This document shows positions 51,155 to 60,499 of a stretch of 64,000 nt of DNA, piece by piece. Position 1 is the stretch's first letter; each line of letters begins with the position of its first letter. The stretch is from Mycobacterium sp. NBC_00419 (lineage in GTDB: Bacteria; Actinomycetota; Actinomycetes; Mycobacteriales; Mycobacteriaceae). The notes beneath the pieces were generated by a model. The model had not been told where the DNA came from. It worked only from the letters and a program-made list of their open reading frames with translations, and did no database searches. The DNA lies in NCBI RefSeq assembly GCF_036023875.1, contig NZ_CP107931.1:1736001-1800000 (forward strand). The letters run 5' to 3'. The position numbers and the translations under genes were made by a program.

Positions 51155-51859
51155 ATGCAGAAAATCACGGCGGTTGCGACAGCCGGGCTGGCCGCCATTT
51201 CATTGAGTGTCGCGCTCGTTGGCTGCGGCTCGAAGACCGAGACCAAGCCGGCGACGTCCACGTCGACGTCGACGTCCACCTCGACGGCGACGTCCACCAG
51301 CACCAAGGCATCACCGAGCCCGGCCGAGTCGACCGGCAAGAACCAGACCATCCAGGATTACCTGAAGGAGAACCAGATTCAGGAGACGGCGGTTCACCGC
51401 GGCGATCCGGGTTCCCCGACCATCGACTTGCCGTTCCCGACCGACTGGTCGGATGCCGGCCCCCAGACCCCGGAGTGGGCCTACGGCGCCATCGTCTACG
51501 ACAAGCCGGAAACGCCGGACGATCCGCCGAGCATCATCGCGATCGTGTCCAAGCTGACCGGCAACGTCGACCCCGCGAAGATCCTTGAACTCGCGCCGGG
51601 CGAGCTGAAGAACCTCCCCGACTACGAGCCCCTCGGTGACGACAACAAGAGCACGCTGAGCGGGTTCGACGCGGTGCAGCTCGGCGGCAACTACGTCAAG
51701 GACGGCAAGAAGCGCATCATCGCGCAGAAGACCGTCGTGATTCCGACCGCCGACGGCCTCTTCGTTCTGCAGTTGAATGCCGATGCCCTCGACGGGCAAG
51801 AGGGTGTCCTGATGGACGCCACCAGCGTGATCGACGAGAAGACGACGATCACTCCCTGA
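51155..51859 (+). CDS. lpqN: Lipoprotein LpqN (LpqN/LpqT family)
   Basis: A 234-residue lipoprotein: lipobox LVGC with Cys24, then a Thr-Ser repeat linker (34-50) and the LpqN domain (IQDYLKENQIQETAVHRGDPGSPTIDLPFPTDW). LpqN-type proteins reside in the envelope and are known as secreted or surface factors in M. tuberculosis. The linker is a probable O-mannosylation target for the Pmt encoded at 34454-36004. It is followed by a strong GC hairpin. Confidence 0.88.
   Translation: MQKITAVATAGLAAISLSVALVGCGSKTETKPATSTSTSTSTSTATSTSTKASPSPAESTGKNQTIQDYLKENQIQETAVHRGDPGSPTIDLPFPTDWSDAGPQTPEWAYGAIVYDKPETPDDPPSIIAIVSKLTGNVDPAKILELAPGELKNLPDYEPLGDDNKSTLSGFDAVQLGGNYVKDGKKRIIAQKTVVIPTADGLFVLQLNADALDGQEGVLMDATSVIDEKTTITP
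51254..51304 (+). repeat. Hexameric Thr-Ser coding repeat in lpqN
   Basis: Degenerate tandem hexamers of the type ACGTCC/ACGTCG encode alternating Thr and Ser. This is a coding microsatellite that could vary in length by slippage; its only clear role is the lipoprotein linker. Confidence 0.7.
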
Positions 51860-51868
51860 TCGGAGTTC

Positions 51869-51900
51869 GCGGCGGCCGGCACAAGAGCGCCGGCCGCCGC
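51869..51900 (+). terminator. GC-rich hairpin after lpqN
   Basis: GCGGCGGCCGGC (51869-51880) and GCCGGCCGCCGC (51889-51900) are perfect complements around the 8-nt loop ACAAGAGC, 10 nt after the lpqN stop. There is no T-run behind it, as is common in mycobacteria. The most stable hairpin noticed in the window. Confidence 0.7.
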
Positions 51901-51932
51901 GGTCCCGGTCTCCGGGTTCCGGGAGGCTTGAG

Positions 51933-52304
51933 ATGAGTTCTGCACAACCGCCGTATCCCGACGAGCCGGCAGCCCCGGCCCGCGGACTGACCCGCGAAGA
52001 GCGGGGACCCGACGTGAGTCAGGCTCAGGCGGAGGCCGAAGCCGAGACCTCAGCGGGCAAGCGTCTACTGAAGTCGATGAGCCCCCGCCTCGTCTGGTCC
52101 ATGGCCGACGGCTATCCGGTGGTCCTCAAGCAGTTCATTCAGTTCTGTCTGATCCTGATCTATCCGGCGTGGGTCTTCGCCGTCCTGGCCGGGGCGGCCA
52201 TCTACTACCCGGTGTACGGGGTACTGTGGGTTGTCTTCTCTCCGATTCGGTTGTGGATGAAGAAGAATCGGCCGGAGGAGTACGCCGCGAGCCAGAGGAA
52301 GTAG
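51933..52304 (+). CDS. Small membrane protein of unknown function
   Basis: A 123-residue protein. Residues 1-60 are polar and disordered with an Ala/Glu-rich stretch (AQAEAEAETSAGK), and residues about 66-104 form one or two hydrophobic helices (FIQFCLILIYPAWVFAVLAGAAIYYPVYGVLWVVF), ending in a basic tail. No known family is recognised. It shares one base with the start of the next gene (TAGTG), so the two products probably act together. Confidence 0.7.
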   Translation: MSSAQPPYPDEPAAPARGLTREERGPDVSQAQAEAEAETSAGKRLLKSMSPRLVWSMADGYPVVLKQFIQFCLILIYPAWVFAVLAGAAIYYPVYGVLWVVFSPIRLWMKKNRPEEYAASQRK

Positions 52305-53206
52305 TGGGTCTGTTCAGCCGCGATAAGGCACTCGAGATCAGCGTCACCCCCGCAGTCGTTGTCCCGCGCCAGACCGTGACGGCGGCGATCACGGGTTCGG
52401 CCGACAAAGTCCGCTCGGCCAAGGTCGACTGGGGTTACACGAACTTCTTCCGGTATCACTGGGCGGGCCATGCCGATTCGGCGGCGGCCCAGGTGAACGA
52501 CGACCTGTGGCTCGCCGGCCAGGTGGGTACCAACTACGGCGGCGATCGTGACACCGACGAGTGGGTGAGCGTCGTAGTGGTCGACGTCCCCATCGCGGCG
52601 GGCGAATTCACCGGTGGTTCTTACGATTTCAGGATTCCATCGTGGGCGCCGCCCTCGTCTGAGGAGATCGCCCGCTGGTCGTGCCGGTTGAGCGTCGACC
52701 GCGAGGGCCGCGACGTTGCGACGCGTGGTGATTTCACCGTCGTCGTTCGCCCGGAGGACGCCTACGCCGGGGACGAGCCCACCGAGCGCTACTCCGGAGC
52801 GGCCGAGACGGTGATCGACATCGCGTTGTCGTCTGCGATCTATGCCGCCGGCGAGATGGTGCGGGGGCAGCTCACGTTGACGCCGACGATCGACCTGCCC
52901 GACGGCGATCTCAGGGTGCGCTGGCAGCGTCACCGCGAGTCGCATCCGTTGACTCGAAACCCTTGTGCGACAGGCCCTGTCGACGGGCCGGCAGTCAAGT
53001 TGGGCAAGGGCATTCCGCTGCGTGCAGGAAGTCCGCTGACCGTACCGTTCGAGTTTCCGCTGCCTGCCGATGCGGCACCGACGGCCGCCGCGGTGCACTC
53101 GTCGATGTCGTGGGCGATCGCCGCGGAGTTGTTCTACGCCGGGTTCACCGGCCACCTGGCCGAGCGGGTGCGCAAGACGATCGTCGTGGTGAACGCGCCG
53201 CTGTAA
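52304..53206 (+). CDS. Possible arrestin-fold (Spo0M-like) protein
   Basis: A 300-residue cytosolic protein, mostly beta by composition. VGLFSRDKALEISVTPAVVVPRQTVTAAITG at the N-terminus and MVRGQLTLTPTIDLPDGDLRVRWQRH in the second half look like two beta-sandwich domains, as in arrestins or Spo0M. LTVPFEFPLPADAAPT is the kind of segment seen before the last strands of arrestin-like domains. The assignment is by impression, not by diagnostic motif. Start GTG is coupled to the small membrane protein. No catalytic residues are evident. Confidence 0.55.
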   Translation: MGLFSRDKALEISVTPAVVVPRQTVTAAITGSADKVRSAKVDWGYTNFFRYHWAGHADSAAAQVNDDLWLAGQVGTNYGGDRDTDEWVSVVVVDVPIAAGEFTGGSYDFRIPSWAPPSSEEIARWSCRLSVDREGRDVATRGDFTVVVRPEDAYAGDEPTERYSGAAETVIDIALSSAIYAAGEMVRGQLTLTPTIDLPDGDLRVRWQRHRESHPLTRNPCATGPVDGPAVKLGKGIPLRAGSPLTVPFEFPLPADAAPTAAAVHSSMSWAIAAELFYAGFTGHLAERVRKTIVVVNAPL

Positions 53207-53269
53207 TCCACAGTCCCGGGTTCGTCCCCAGGGTGGGTTCGGGGGCCGGTTCTTGTCGGTGGGTCGGGG

Positions 53270-53292
53270 TAGCGTTTCGAACATGAGTTCGA
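53270..53292 (+). promoter_or_regulatory. Perfect LexA (SOS) box over the DUF222/HNH start codon
   Basis: TCGAACATGAGTTCGA (53277-53292) is a perfect match to the mycobacterial SOS box TCGAAC-N4-GTTCGA, with the ATG (53283) inside its spacer. TAGCGT (53270-53275) is a -10 box 7 nt before that ATG, so the leaderless transcript would start within the operator and be tightly repressed by LexA. Confidence 0.8.
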
Positions 53293-54605
53293 TCGTTGAG
53301 GCGCTGGACGCACTCGATGCAGCGGTCGAACTGCTGGGCGCGACCGATATCGAGGAACGGCCCGCCCATCAACGCTTCGCGGTCCTCGAACGGCTGGAAA
53401 CCTCGCTGCGCCGCCAGGTGGCGATCTCCCATGAGCAGATCACTCATCTGGAGCAGTACGAGGGCTGCCCGCCGGTGCACATTGTGTTGGCCGATGTGCT
53501 GCGGATCAGCCGTCGCGAGGCCAAACGCCGCATCCGTGACGCCGAGCACCTGGCCCCACGGTTGGCGCTGACCGGCCAACCGCTGGCCCCGCTGTTGCCG
53601 GCCACCGCCAAGGCCTGGGATGCCGGGCTGCTCGACGGCGAGCATGTCCGGGTCATCCAGAAGTTCTTCCGCGAACTACCCGACCACGTCGCACCGGCCG
53701 AGATCATCAGAGCCGAGCGCTCCTTGGCCGAGCACGCCCAACATCTGCGACCCGACCAGCTGGAGAAGATCGCCGCCCGGCTGGCCACCCACCTCAACCC
53801 CGACGGCACCTTCTCCGATGTCGACCGGGCCCGCAAACGCCGCTTCGTATGGTGCGGCGGACAACGCCCCGACGGGATGAGCATCGGCAAGCTCACCGCC
53901 ACCCCGGAACTGCGCGCCATGCTCGATGCCCTGTTCGCCAAACTCGCCGCCCCCGGCATGTGCACCCCCGACAGCACCGACGCCGAGCGCGACGCACGCG
54001 GGCACGGCCAACGCCAGCACGACGCCCTCGTCGACCTGACCCGACGCCACCTCGGCGATCCGAAGCTCGGCCAGCACAACGGGCTTCCCGTCACCGTCAT
54101 CGTCACCACCACCCTGCAGGACCTGCAGGCCGCATCCGGACACGGAGTCACCGCCGGCGGCACCCTGCTCCCCATGACCGATGTCATCCGGCTGGCATCC
54201 CATGCCTACAACTACCTGGCCGTCTTCGACGGTGTCACCGGCACGTCACTGTGGCTGGGCCGCACCAAACGCCTCGCCTCAGCAGAGCAGCGAATCATGC
54301 TGTTGTCCAAGGAGCGTGGCTGCACCGCACCCGGATGCACCGTGCGCGGCTACGACTGCCAAGTCCACCACGCGGTGCGCGACTGGAAAGACGGCGGCAC
54401 CACCGACATCGACGACCTCACCCTGGCCTGCAAACGCGACAACCTGCACGCCGAAAACGACGGCTGGGACACCCGAAAACTCCCCAACGGGCAAACCGAA
54501 TGGATCCCGCCACCCAACGTTCCACTCATCGGCGGCACCAACACCTACCACCACCCCGAACGGCTACTACCCCGCGACGACGAAGACGAAGCCCAACCGC
54601 CCTAA
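53283..54605 (+). CDS. DUF222/HNH endonuclease-domain protein (13E12 family)
   Basis: A 440-residue protein. Residues about 1-320 are DUF222. An HNH nuclease domain follows at about 345-392: Cys347 and Cys352 (CTAPGC), His362-His363 (QVHHAV), then CKRDNLH with Cys383 and His389. These are the zinc and metal ligands of the HNH fold. Family members in M. tuberculosis belong to the REP13E12 repeats, and several are LexA-regulated. No flanking repeats or target duplications are seen here, so this is a single-copy chromosomal gene in this window. The DNA target is unknown. Confidence 0.92.
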   Translation: MSSIVEALDALDAAVELLGATDIEERPAHQRFAVLERLETSLRRQVAISHEQITHLEQYEGCPPVHIVLADVLRISRREAKRRIRDAEHLAPRLALTGQPLAPLLPATAKAWDAGLLDGEHVRVIQKFFRELPDHVAPAEIIRAERSLAEHAQHLRPDQLEKIAARLATHLNPDGTFSDVDRARKRRFVWCGGQRPDGMSIGKLTATPELRAMLDALFAKLAAPGMCTPDSTDAERDARGHGQRQHDALVDLTRRHLGDPKLGQHNGLPVTVIVTTTLQDLQAASGHGVTAGGTLLPMTDVIRLASHAYNYLAVFDGVTGTSLWLGRTKRLASAEQRIMLLSKERGCTAPGCTVRGYDCQVHHAVRDWKDGGTTDIDDLTLACKRDNLHAENDGWDTRKLPNGQTEWIPPPNVPLIGGTNTYHHPERLLPRDDEDEAQPP

Positions 54606-55423
54606 GCCCTGCTGAACTCCGAGGCGGCCGCCACCTGCTCAGCGGACGGACGAATACCGGTGTAGCGCTCGAACTGTTCGGCGGCCTGCAGCGCGATCAC
54701 CTCCGCGCCGGTGATCACCTGCTTGCCCGCCGCCCGCGCGGCCACGATCAGCGGCGTCTCCGACGGCAACGCCACGACATCGAAAACTGTGTGCGCCGAA
54801 TCGATCACGTCGTCGTCGAAAGCAGGCTCACGGGCCTCCGGGCCGCCGGACATGCCGATCGGTGTGACGTTCACAATCACCGCCGCCCGCAGGTCCCCGA
54901 CCTCGGGGCGCCAGTCGTAGCCCAGTCGCTCGGCAAGTTCGGGCCCTGTCTGATCGTTGCGGGCCACGATCGTACCTGCGCCGAAACCGCCGTCCCGGAA
55001 CGCCGTTGCCACCGCGCTGGCCATCCCACCACTGCCGCGGATCAGCACCCGCTGCCCTGGGTCCAGACCGTAGGAGTCGATCAGCCGCTGCACCGCGATG
55101 TAGTCGGTGTTGCTCGCGGTGAGCACGCCGTCGTCGTTGACGATCGTATTGACCGCGGTGATGGCGCGCGCCGACTCTTCGACGTGGTCGACCAGTGCCA
55201 GCACGTCCTGCTTGAAGGGCATCGACACCGAGCACCCCCGGATGCCCAGAGCACGCACACCCCCGACCGCGGCCGCGATATCGGTTGTGGTGCAAGCCTT
55301 GTAGAGGAAGTCCAGGCCCAGTTGGTCGTAGAGGTAGTTGTGGAACCGGGTGCCGATATTGCTCGGGCGGGCAGCCAGCGAAATGCACATCCGGGTGTCC
55401 TTGTTCAGCGCTGGCCTGTCCAC
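54602..55423 (-). CDS. Shikimate dehydrogenase-like protein
   Basis: A 273-residue AroE-type fold. The substrate domain has SLAARPSNIGTRFHNYLYDQLGLDFLYKA and VSMPFKQDVLALVD, with the Lys that AroE uses for catalysis. The NADP-binding loop is GSGGMASAV, followed by VNVTPIGMSGG. It is shorter in the first motif than true AroE (SIPHSxSP is replaced by SLAARPS), so it may use quinate or another hydroxy acid. Start GTG, one base after the acetyltransferase stop region. It shares CTAA with the convergent DUF222 gene. Confidence 0.84.
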   Translation of the reverse strand: MDRPALNKDTRMCISLAARPSNIGTRFHNYLYDQLGLDFLYKACTTTDIAAAVGGVRALGIRGCSVSMPFKQDVLALVDHVEESARAITAVNTIVNDDGVLTASNTDYIAVQRLIDSYGLDPGQRVLIRGSGGMASAVATAFRDGGFGAGTIVARNDQTGPELAERLGYDWRPEVGDLRAAVIVNVTPIGMSGGPEAREPAFDDDVIDSAHTVFDVVALPSETPLIVAARAAGKQVITGAEVIALQAAEQFERYTGIRPSAEQVAAASEFSRA

Positions 55424-55424
55424 C

Positions 55425-56531
<1,107 letters not shown>

Positions 56532-56599
56532 TCACCGCACAGCCCACCGGCCGGCATTACTGTCAGATCGACGAAAAGCAATGGCAGGGGGGAGTTGCG

Positions 56600-58117
56600 A
56601 TGTCCGTTCGCTTCACGCGAGCCGTGAGCACCGGCACAGCGATCGTGGTGAGCGCCGCGGCTCTCATACCCTGCGCGCTCGCCCCGAGTGCCGGACCGCT
56701 GCCCCACGGCCCGGTTCAGGTCCCGGTCGTGCTCACCGCCGCGATCGCCGACTCGTCGACGACACTGGGCATCTCCGACCCGAACCTGTTCAACCTGTCG
56801 GCGGCGGATATCGCCAAGACCCTGGATGAGCTGAAAGCGCTGGGCGTCACCGACATCCGGATCGCCGTGCCCTGGGCCGGTGTGCAGCCCTACAACGCCA
56901 CCGACTACGACTGGTCGAGGGTCGACGCGGTGGTGGAGGCGGCCACCGCCCGCGATATGGGCATCCTCGGCGTGATCAACGGCACCCCGGCGTGGGCCGG
57001 CTCCCTGCTCGTCGGCCACCCCGATCCCGCCGTCTACGCCGACTTCGCCGCGGCCGTCGCATCCCGCTACCAGGGCAAGATCTCTGCCTACGAGGTCTGG
57101 AACGAACCCAACGGCGTCACCTTCTGGTCTCCCCCGGACCCGCAGTCCTACACCGAGCTCCTCAAAGCCGCCTATCCCGCGATCAAGGCCGCCGACCCGG
57201 ACGCCCAGGTGATCGCCGGCGTCCTCGGCGCGGTGGGTACCCTGCCGGGCGTCACGCTCAGCCCGGTCACCTTCGTCGCGCAGATGTACGCCGACGGCGC
57301 GCACGGGTACTTCGACGCGCTGTCCTACCACCCCTACCAGTACACGACGCCGTTCTCCCTGGGCACGGTCACCGACTCGCCGCTGCTGCAGACCGAGGCC
57401 ATCCGGGCATTGATGGCCGCCGCCGGAGACGGAACGCTGAAACTGTGGGCTACCGAGTACGGCCTACCCACCACCTGGGGTATATCGCAGACCCAGCAGG
57501 CGGCCTTCATCCACGATTTCGTGGTGGCCTGGCAGCAGGTCGAGGGCGCGGGCCCGATGTTCATCCACACCACCCGAGACACCGCCACCGGAGCGTTCGG
57601 CGCGGAGGACAACTTCGGCATCTTCACGACAAACTGGACCGAGAAGCCCGCCGTCGACACCATCGCGGCACTGATCGCCGACCTGGCCGACGGCACGGTC
57701 AGCCCGTTCGACGTCACGCCGTACCTGCCGCAGAACGCCTTCCTGCAAGCCCTCGGTATCTTCGCCGGTCAGCTCATCGAGCAGTTGCTGGTCGTCCCCA
57801 AACTCGTCGTCCAGATCGTCACCGACCTGGTCAAGTCGGTGATCAAGGTGCTCACCGGGCAGAATTCCGCGGCAGCCGCGGCGACGGTCCGCTCGACGAC
57901 CGTCAGTAGCGCCGCCGAGCCGACCCCCACGGAATCGACGGGACGCTCGGCCCGTAAAGTCGCCAGACCCGCTGCGGCACAAGCACTCCGGTCGGATGTC
58001 GCGACCCCCACGCCGGCTGCCTCGGCGCGAAAGCACGCGACGGCCGCCAAGAGCACCGACAGTCCCCGTACGACCAAGCGCAGCGGTCAGGGAGCAACCG
58101 GCCGCTCCGGGCGCTGA
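56600..58117 (+). CDS. Secreted glycoside hydrolase (GH39/GH5-like, clan A)
   Basis: A 505-residue exported protein. Signal peptide 1-32; TIM-barrel catalytic domain about 55-370 with acid/base Glu169 in YEVWNEPNG and nucleophile Glu286 in LWATEYGLPT, the strand-4/strand-7 pair of clan GH-A. HPYQY and INGTPAWA line the active site. After a hydrophobic linker (about 385-420) the tail is Ser/Thr/Arg/Ala-rich and disordered. The substrate may be a cell-wall or host glycan. GGGGAG precedes the ATG. Confidence 0.87.
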   Translation: MSVRFTRAVSTGTAIVVSAAALIPCALAPSAGPLPHGPVQVPVVLTAAIADSSTTLGISDPNLFNLSAADIAKTLDELKALGVTDIRIAVPWAGVQPYNATDYDWSRVDAVVEAATARDMGILGVINGTPAWAGSLLVGHPDPAVYADFAAAVASRYQGKISAYEVWNEPNGVTFWSPPDPQSYTELLKAAYPAIKAADPDAQVIAGVLGAVGTLPGVTLSPVTFVAQMYADGAHGYFDALSYHPYQYTTPFSLGTVTDSPLLQTEAIRALMAAAGDGTLKLWATEYGLPTTWGISQTQQAAFIHDFVVAWQQVEGAGPMFIHTTRDTATGAFGAEDNFGIFTTNWTEKPAVDTIAALIADLADGTVSPFDVTPYLPQNAFLQALGIFAGQLIEQLLVVPKLVVQIVTDLVKSVIKVLTGQNSAAAAATVRSTTVSSAAEPTPTESTGRSARKVARPAAAQALRSDVATPTPAASARKHATAAKSTDSPRTTKRSGQGATGRSGR

Positions 58118-58119
58118 GG

Positions 58120-58956
58120 CTAGAGGTGCTTGGATCGGTTGACGAACCGTCCGGCTCGGGGTGAAAACATCCATCCGCCACCGGCTTTGGTTCCGCCGTC
58201 GACCGGGATATTGTGCCCGGTGACGAACGCCGACTGCTCGGATGCCAGGAACAGCGCGACCCGGGCCTGATCGGCCGGCCGACCCACCCGCCCCACCGGC
58301 GCCCACGACTGCCAGAGATGCTCGGCGTCGGAGTACCCGGTCAGATAATCCACCTGCGGTGTCTGGGTGAGATCGGTACCGATGCCGTTGACCCGCACAC
58401 CATAGCGCCCGACGTCGACCGCAAGGCACGTAGTGAAGTGTGCAACAGCAGCTTTCATCGCTCCGTACACCGGATCGCGGGGGAATCCGCGCATACCTTC
58501 GACGGAGTGGATGTTGACGATGCTGCCCGCGTGCGCCGCGATCATCGCCGGCAGGAAAGCCCGGGTCACCGCGAAGACGTGACGAAGGTTGATGTCGTAC
58601 ATCTGCTGCCAGGTGTCCGGCGTGGACTCCTCGAACGCCACCAGCGGGCGGTAGTCCCCGACATTGTTGACCAGCACGTCGACACGCCCGTGCGCGGCGA
58701 GTACCGCGTCGGCCAGGCCGGTGACGGCGTCGTCGTCGGTGACGTCGACGACATGGCTGCGGATCGCGCCGTCAGCCGCGATCTGCGCGGCGCGATCCCG
58801 GTCGATCTCGGCGACCTCCACCGTCGCGCCGTGCTCTGCGAACAGCGTCGCGACCGCCGCGCCGATACCCGCCCCGCCACCGGTGACCACCGCAACCCGG
58901 CCGTCCAGCAGGCGATTCCAGTCCGCGATGGGCGGTACGCCGGGCATCTCGCTCAT
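58120..58956 (-). CDS. SDR-family oxidoreductase
   Basis: A 278-residue classical SDR with VVTGGGAGIG, VDVTDDDAV, NNVGDY, catalytic Ser in IVNIHSVEG, YGAMK (Tyr/Lys) and the C-terminal VTGHNIPVDGGTKAGGGW. Substrate unknown. It is convergent with the glycosidase gene (2-nt gap) and 20 nt downstream of the FAD monooxygenase of the polyketide operon, so it may belong to that pathway, although a TAGGCT box (58965-58970) 8 nt before its ATG suggests its own start. Confidence 0.9.
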   Translation of the reverse strand: MSEMPGVPPIADWNRLLDGRVAVVTGGGAGIGAAVATLFAEHGATVEVAEIDRDRAAQIAADGAIRSHVVDVTDDDAVTGLADAVLAAHGRVDVLVNNVGDYRPLVAFEESTPDTWQQMYDINLRHVFAVTRAFLPAMIAAHAGSIVNIHSVEGMRGFPRDPVYGAMKAAVAHFTTCLAVDVGRYGVRVNGIGTDLTQTPQVDYLTGYSDAEHLWQSWAPVGRVGRPADQARVALFLASEQSAFVTGHNIPVDGGTKAGGGWMFSPRAGRFVNRSKHL

Positions 58957-58976
58957 AGCGGCGCAGCCTACGCCGG

Positions 58977-59993
58977 TCAGTACGCCAGCTGGTTGACAAT
59001 CCCGGCGAACACCGACGGCAGTGCAACGGCCGCGGGCACGATGCGCGATCGCACCGGCTTGAACTCACTGGCATGCAGCAGACCGGCCGTCAACACGCGG
59101 TAGCGCCGCGACATGTGCCGCCACTGGCGGTCGTAGTCCTGCGGCCGGTCGGCCACCACACAGTTGGCCAGCAGCTCGGCCCCGCCGAAGGCGATCCCCA
59201 GACCTTCACCGGTCAGCGCGTCGACGTAGCCGGCCGCGTCACCGACCAGCATGACCCGGCCGGATCGCCTGGCTGAAACCCGTTGCTGCAGAGGGCCCGC
59301 GGCGCGGTCTCGGCCGTGCGCCAGGCTGCCCACCCGGTCCCGCAGGCTGGGGAACTCGGCCAGGTGGTCCTCGAACGAACCCTGCCGTGAGGTCAGGATC
59401 GCGATGCCGACGCAGTCGTCGGCGACCGGAGTGACATACGCTTCGGCACCCTCACCCCAGTAGACCTCGACGGTGTCGCTCCACGGCGCGGTGTGGACAT
59501 GTCGCCGCACACCCCACCGCCGCGGGCCACGGCTGGGCCGGGACAGGCCCAGGGCCCGGCGGATCGGTGAGTGCAGCCCGTCGGCAGCGGCCAGGTAGCG
59601 GGCGCGGAACTCACCGCAGTACACAGCGTCGGCGTCCTGGCGCACCGCACCGATGTCGCCGGTGACCACCCGCACACCAGCGGCCGACACGGCGTCACGC
59701 AGCGCGCTGTGCAGCGCGGTGCGCCGCACACCCAGACCGGAACCGGACTTGAACGGTGCCTCGATACGCCGGCGTGTGTCGAGGTAGGCGATACCCCGAA
59801 AGGGCTTGCCGTGCACCGCAACACCCAACTTCGCCAGTTGTCCGACGGTGTGGGGCATCAGACCCTCGCCGCAGGCTTTGTCGATGACGCCGGGACGGCG
59901 TTCGACGACGGTGACAGCCAGACCGGCCTGAGCGGCATACAGGGCGGTGGCCAGTCCGGCCGGACCGCCGCCGGCCACCACGAGGTCGATCAC
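58977..59993 (-). CDS. FAD-dependent monooxygenase of phenolic-lipid pathway
   Basis: A 338-residue flavoprotein of the geranylgeranyl-reductase/aromatic hydroxylase group. It has DLVVAGGGPAGLATALYAAQAG (FAD), ACGEGLMPHTVGQL and VMLVGDAAGYVDALTGEGLGIAF (second FAD motif, GD). In the S. griseus srs cluster a flavoprotein of this kind hydroxylates alkylresorcinols on the way to quinones; here it is coupled (GTGA) to an ICMT-type methyltransferase and a type III PKS. Start GTG. Confidence 0.88.
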   Translation of the reverse strand: MIDLVVAGGGPAGLATALYAAQAGLAVTVVERRPGVIDKACGEGLMPHTVGQLAKLGVAVHGKPFRGIAYLDTRRRIEAPFKSGSGLGVRRTALHSALRDAVSAAGVRVVTGDIGAVRQDADAVYCGEFRARYLAAADGLHSPIRRALGLSRPSRGPRRWGVRRHVHTAPWSDTVEVYWGEGAEAYVTPVADDCVGIAILTSRQGSFEDHLAEFPSLRDRVGSLAHGRDRAAGPLQQRVSARRSGRVMLVGDAAGYVDALTGEGLGIAFGGAELLANCVVADRPQDYDRQWRHMSRRYRVLTAGLLHASEFKPVRSRIVPAAVALPSVFAGIVNQLAY

Positions 59994-60499
59994 GTCAGGC
60001 TCGCCAGTGCGGTGTTCTCGGTGTGGATGCGGGTGCGCAGCAGCGCGGCGTTGAGAACGGTGAACACCAGCGCGGTGACCCAGGCGCTGTGCACCAACGG
60101 CAGGGCGACACCTTCGGCGACGACGGCCACGTAGTTGGGGTGCGAGAAGTACCGGTACGGGCCGCCGGTGACGCGCGGCGCACCGGGCACCACCACGACC
60201 CTGGTGTTCCACTGCGGTCCCAGTGTGGTGATGCACCACCACCGAAGCCCCTGGGCGGCAATCACTATCGCCAGCATCGGCCAGCCGAGTGCGGGCAGGA
60301 ACGGCCGGTGGGCGACGAGAACCTCCACGAGGCAGCCGAGTAGCAGCCCGGTGTGCAACACCACCATCACCGGGTAGTGGCTCGCACCGAACTCGACTCC
60401 GCCGCGCTCGCGGCTCCACGCCAGGTTGCGCCGGGAGACCACCAGCTCGGCGACCCGCTCGAGTGCGACGGCGGCCAGCAGCAGTACGTACCAGGTCAT
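59990..60499 (-). CDS. ICMT-family membrane methyltransferase
   Basis: A 169-residue membrane protein with four to five helices. GGPYRYFSHPNYVAVVAEGVALPL is the diagnostic SAM-binding RHPxY-like motif of the isoprenylcysteine carboxyl methyltransferase family. In bacterial type III PKS clusters these enzymes methylate alkylresorcinols (SrsB-type), not proteins. The ATG overlaps the PKS stop (TGATG) and the stop overlaps the monooxygenase start. Confidence 0.9.
   Translation of the reverse strand: MTWYVLLLAAVALERVAELVVSRRNLAWSRERGGVEFGASHYPVMVVLHTGLLLGCLVEVLVAHRPFLPALGWPMLAIVIAAQGLRWWCITTLGPQWNTRVVVVPGAPRVTGGPYRYFSHPNYVAVVAEGVALPLVHSAWVTALVFTVLNAALLRTRIHTENTALASLT

Noticed and set aside
51254..51304. 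Tandem hexamers as a CRISPR or minisatellite locus
   Set aside because: No unique spacers; the repeat is in frame and encodes the Thr-Ser linker of lpqN.
53283..54605. DUF222/13E12 gene as part of a mobile element
   Set aside because: No inverted repeats, direct repeats, integrase or transposase flank it; neighbours are ordinary genes.
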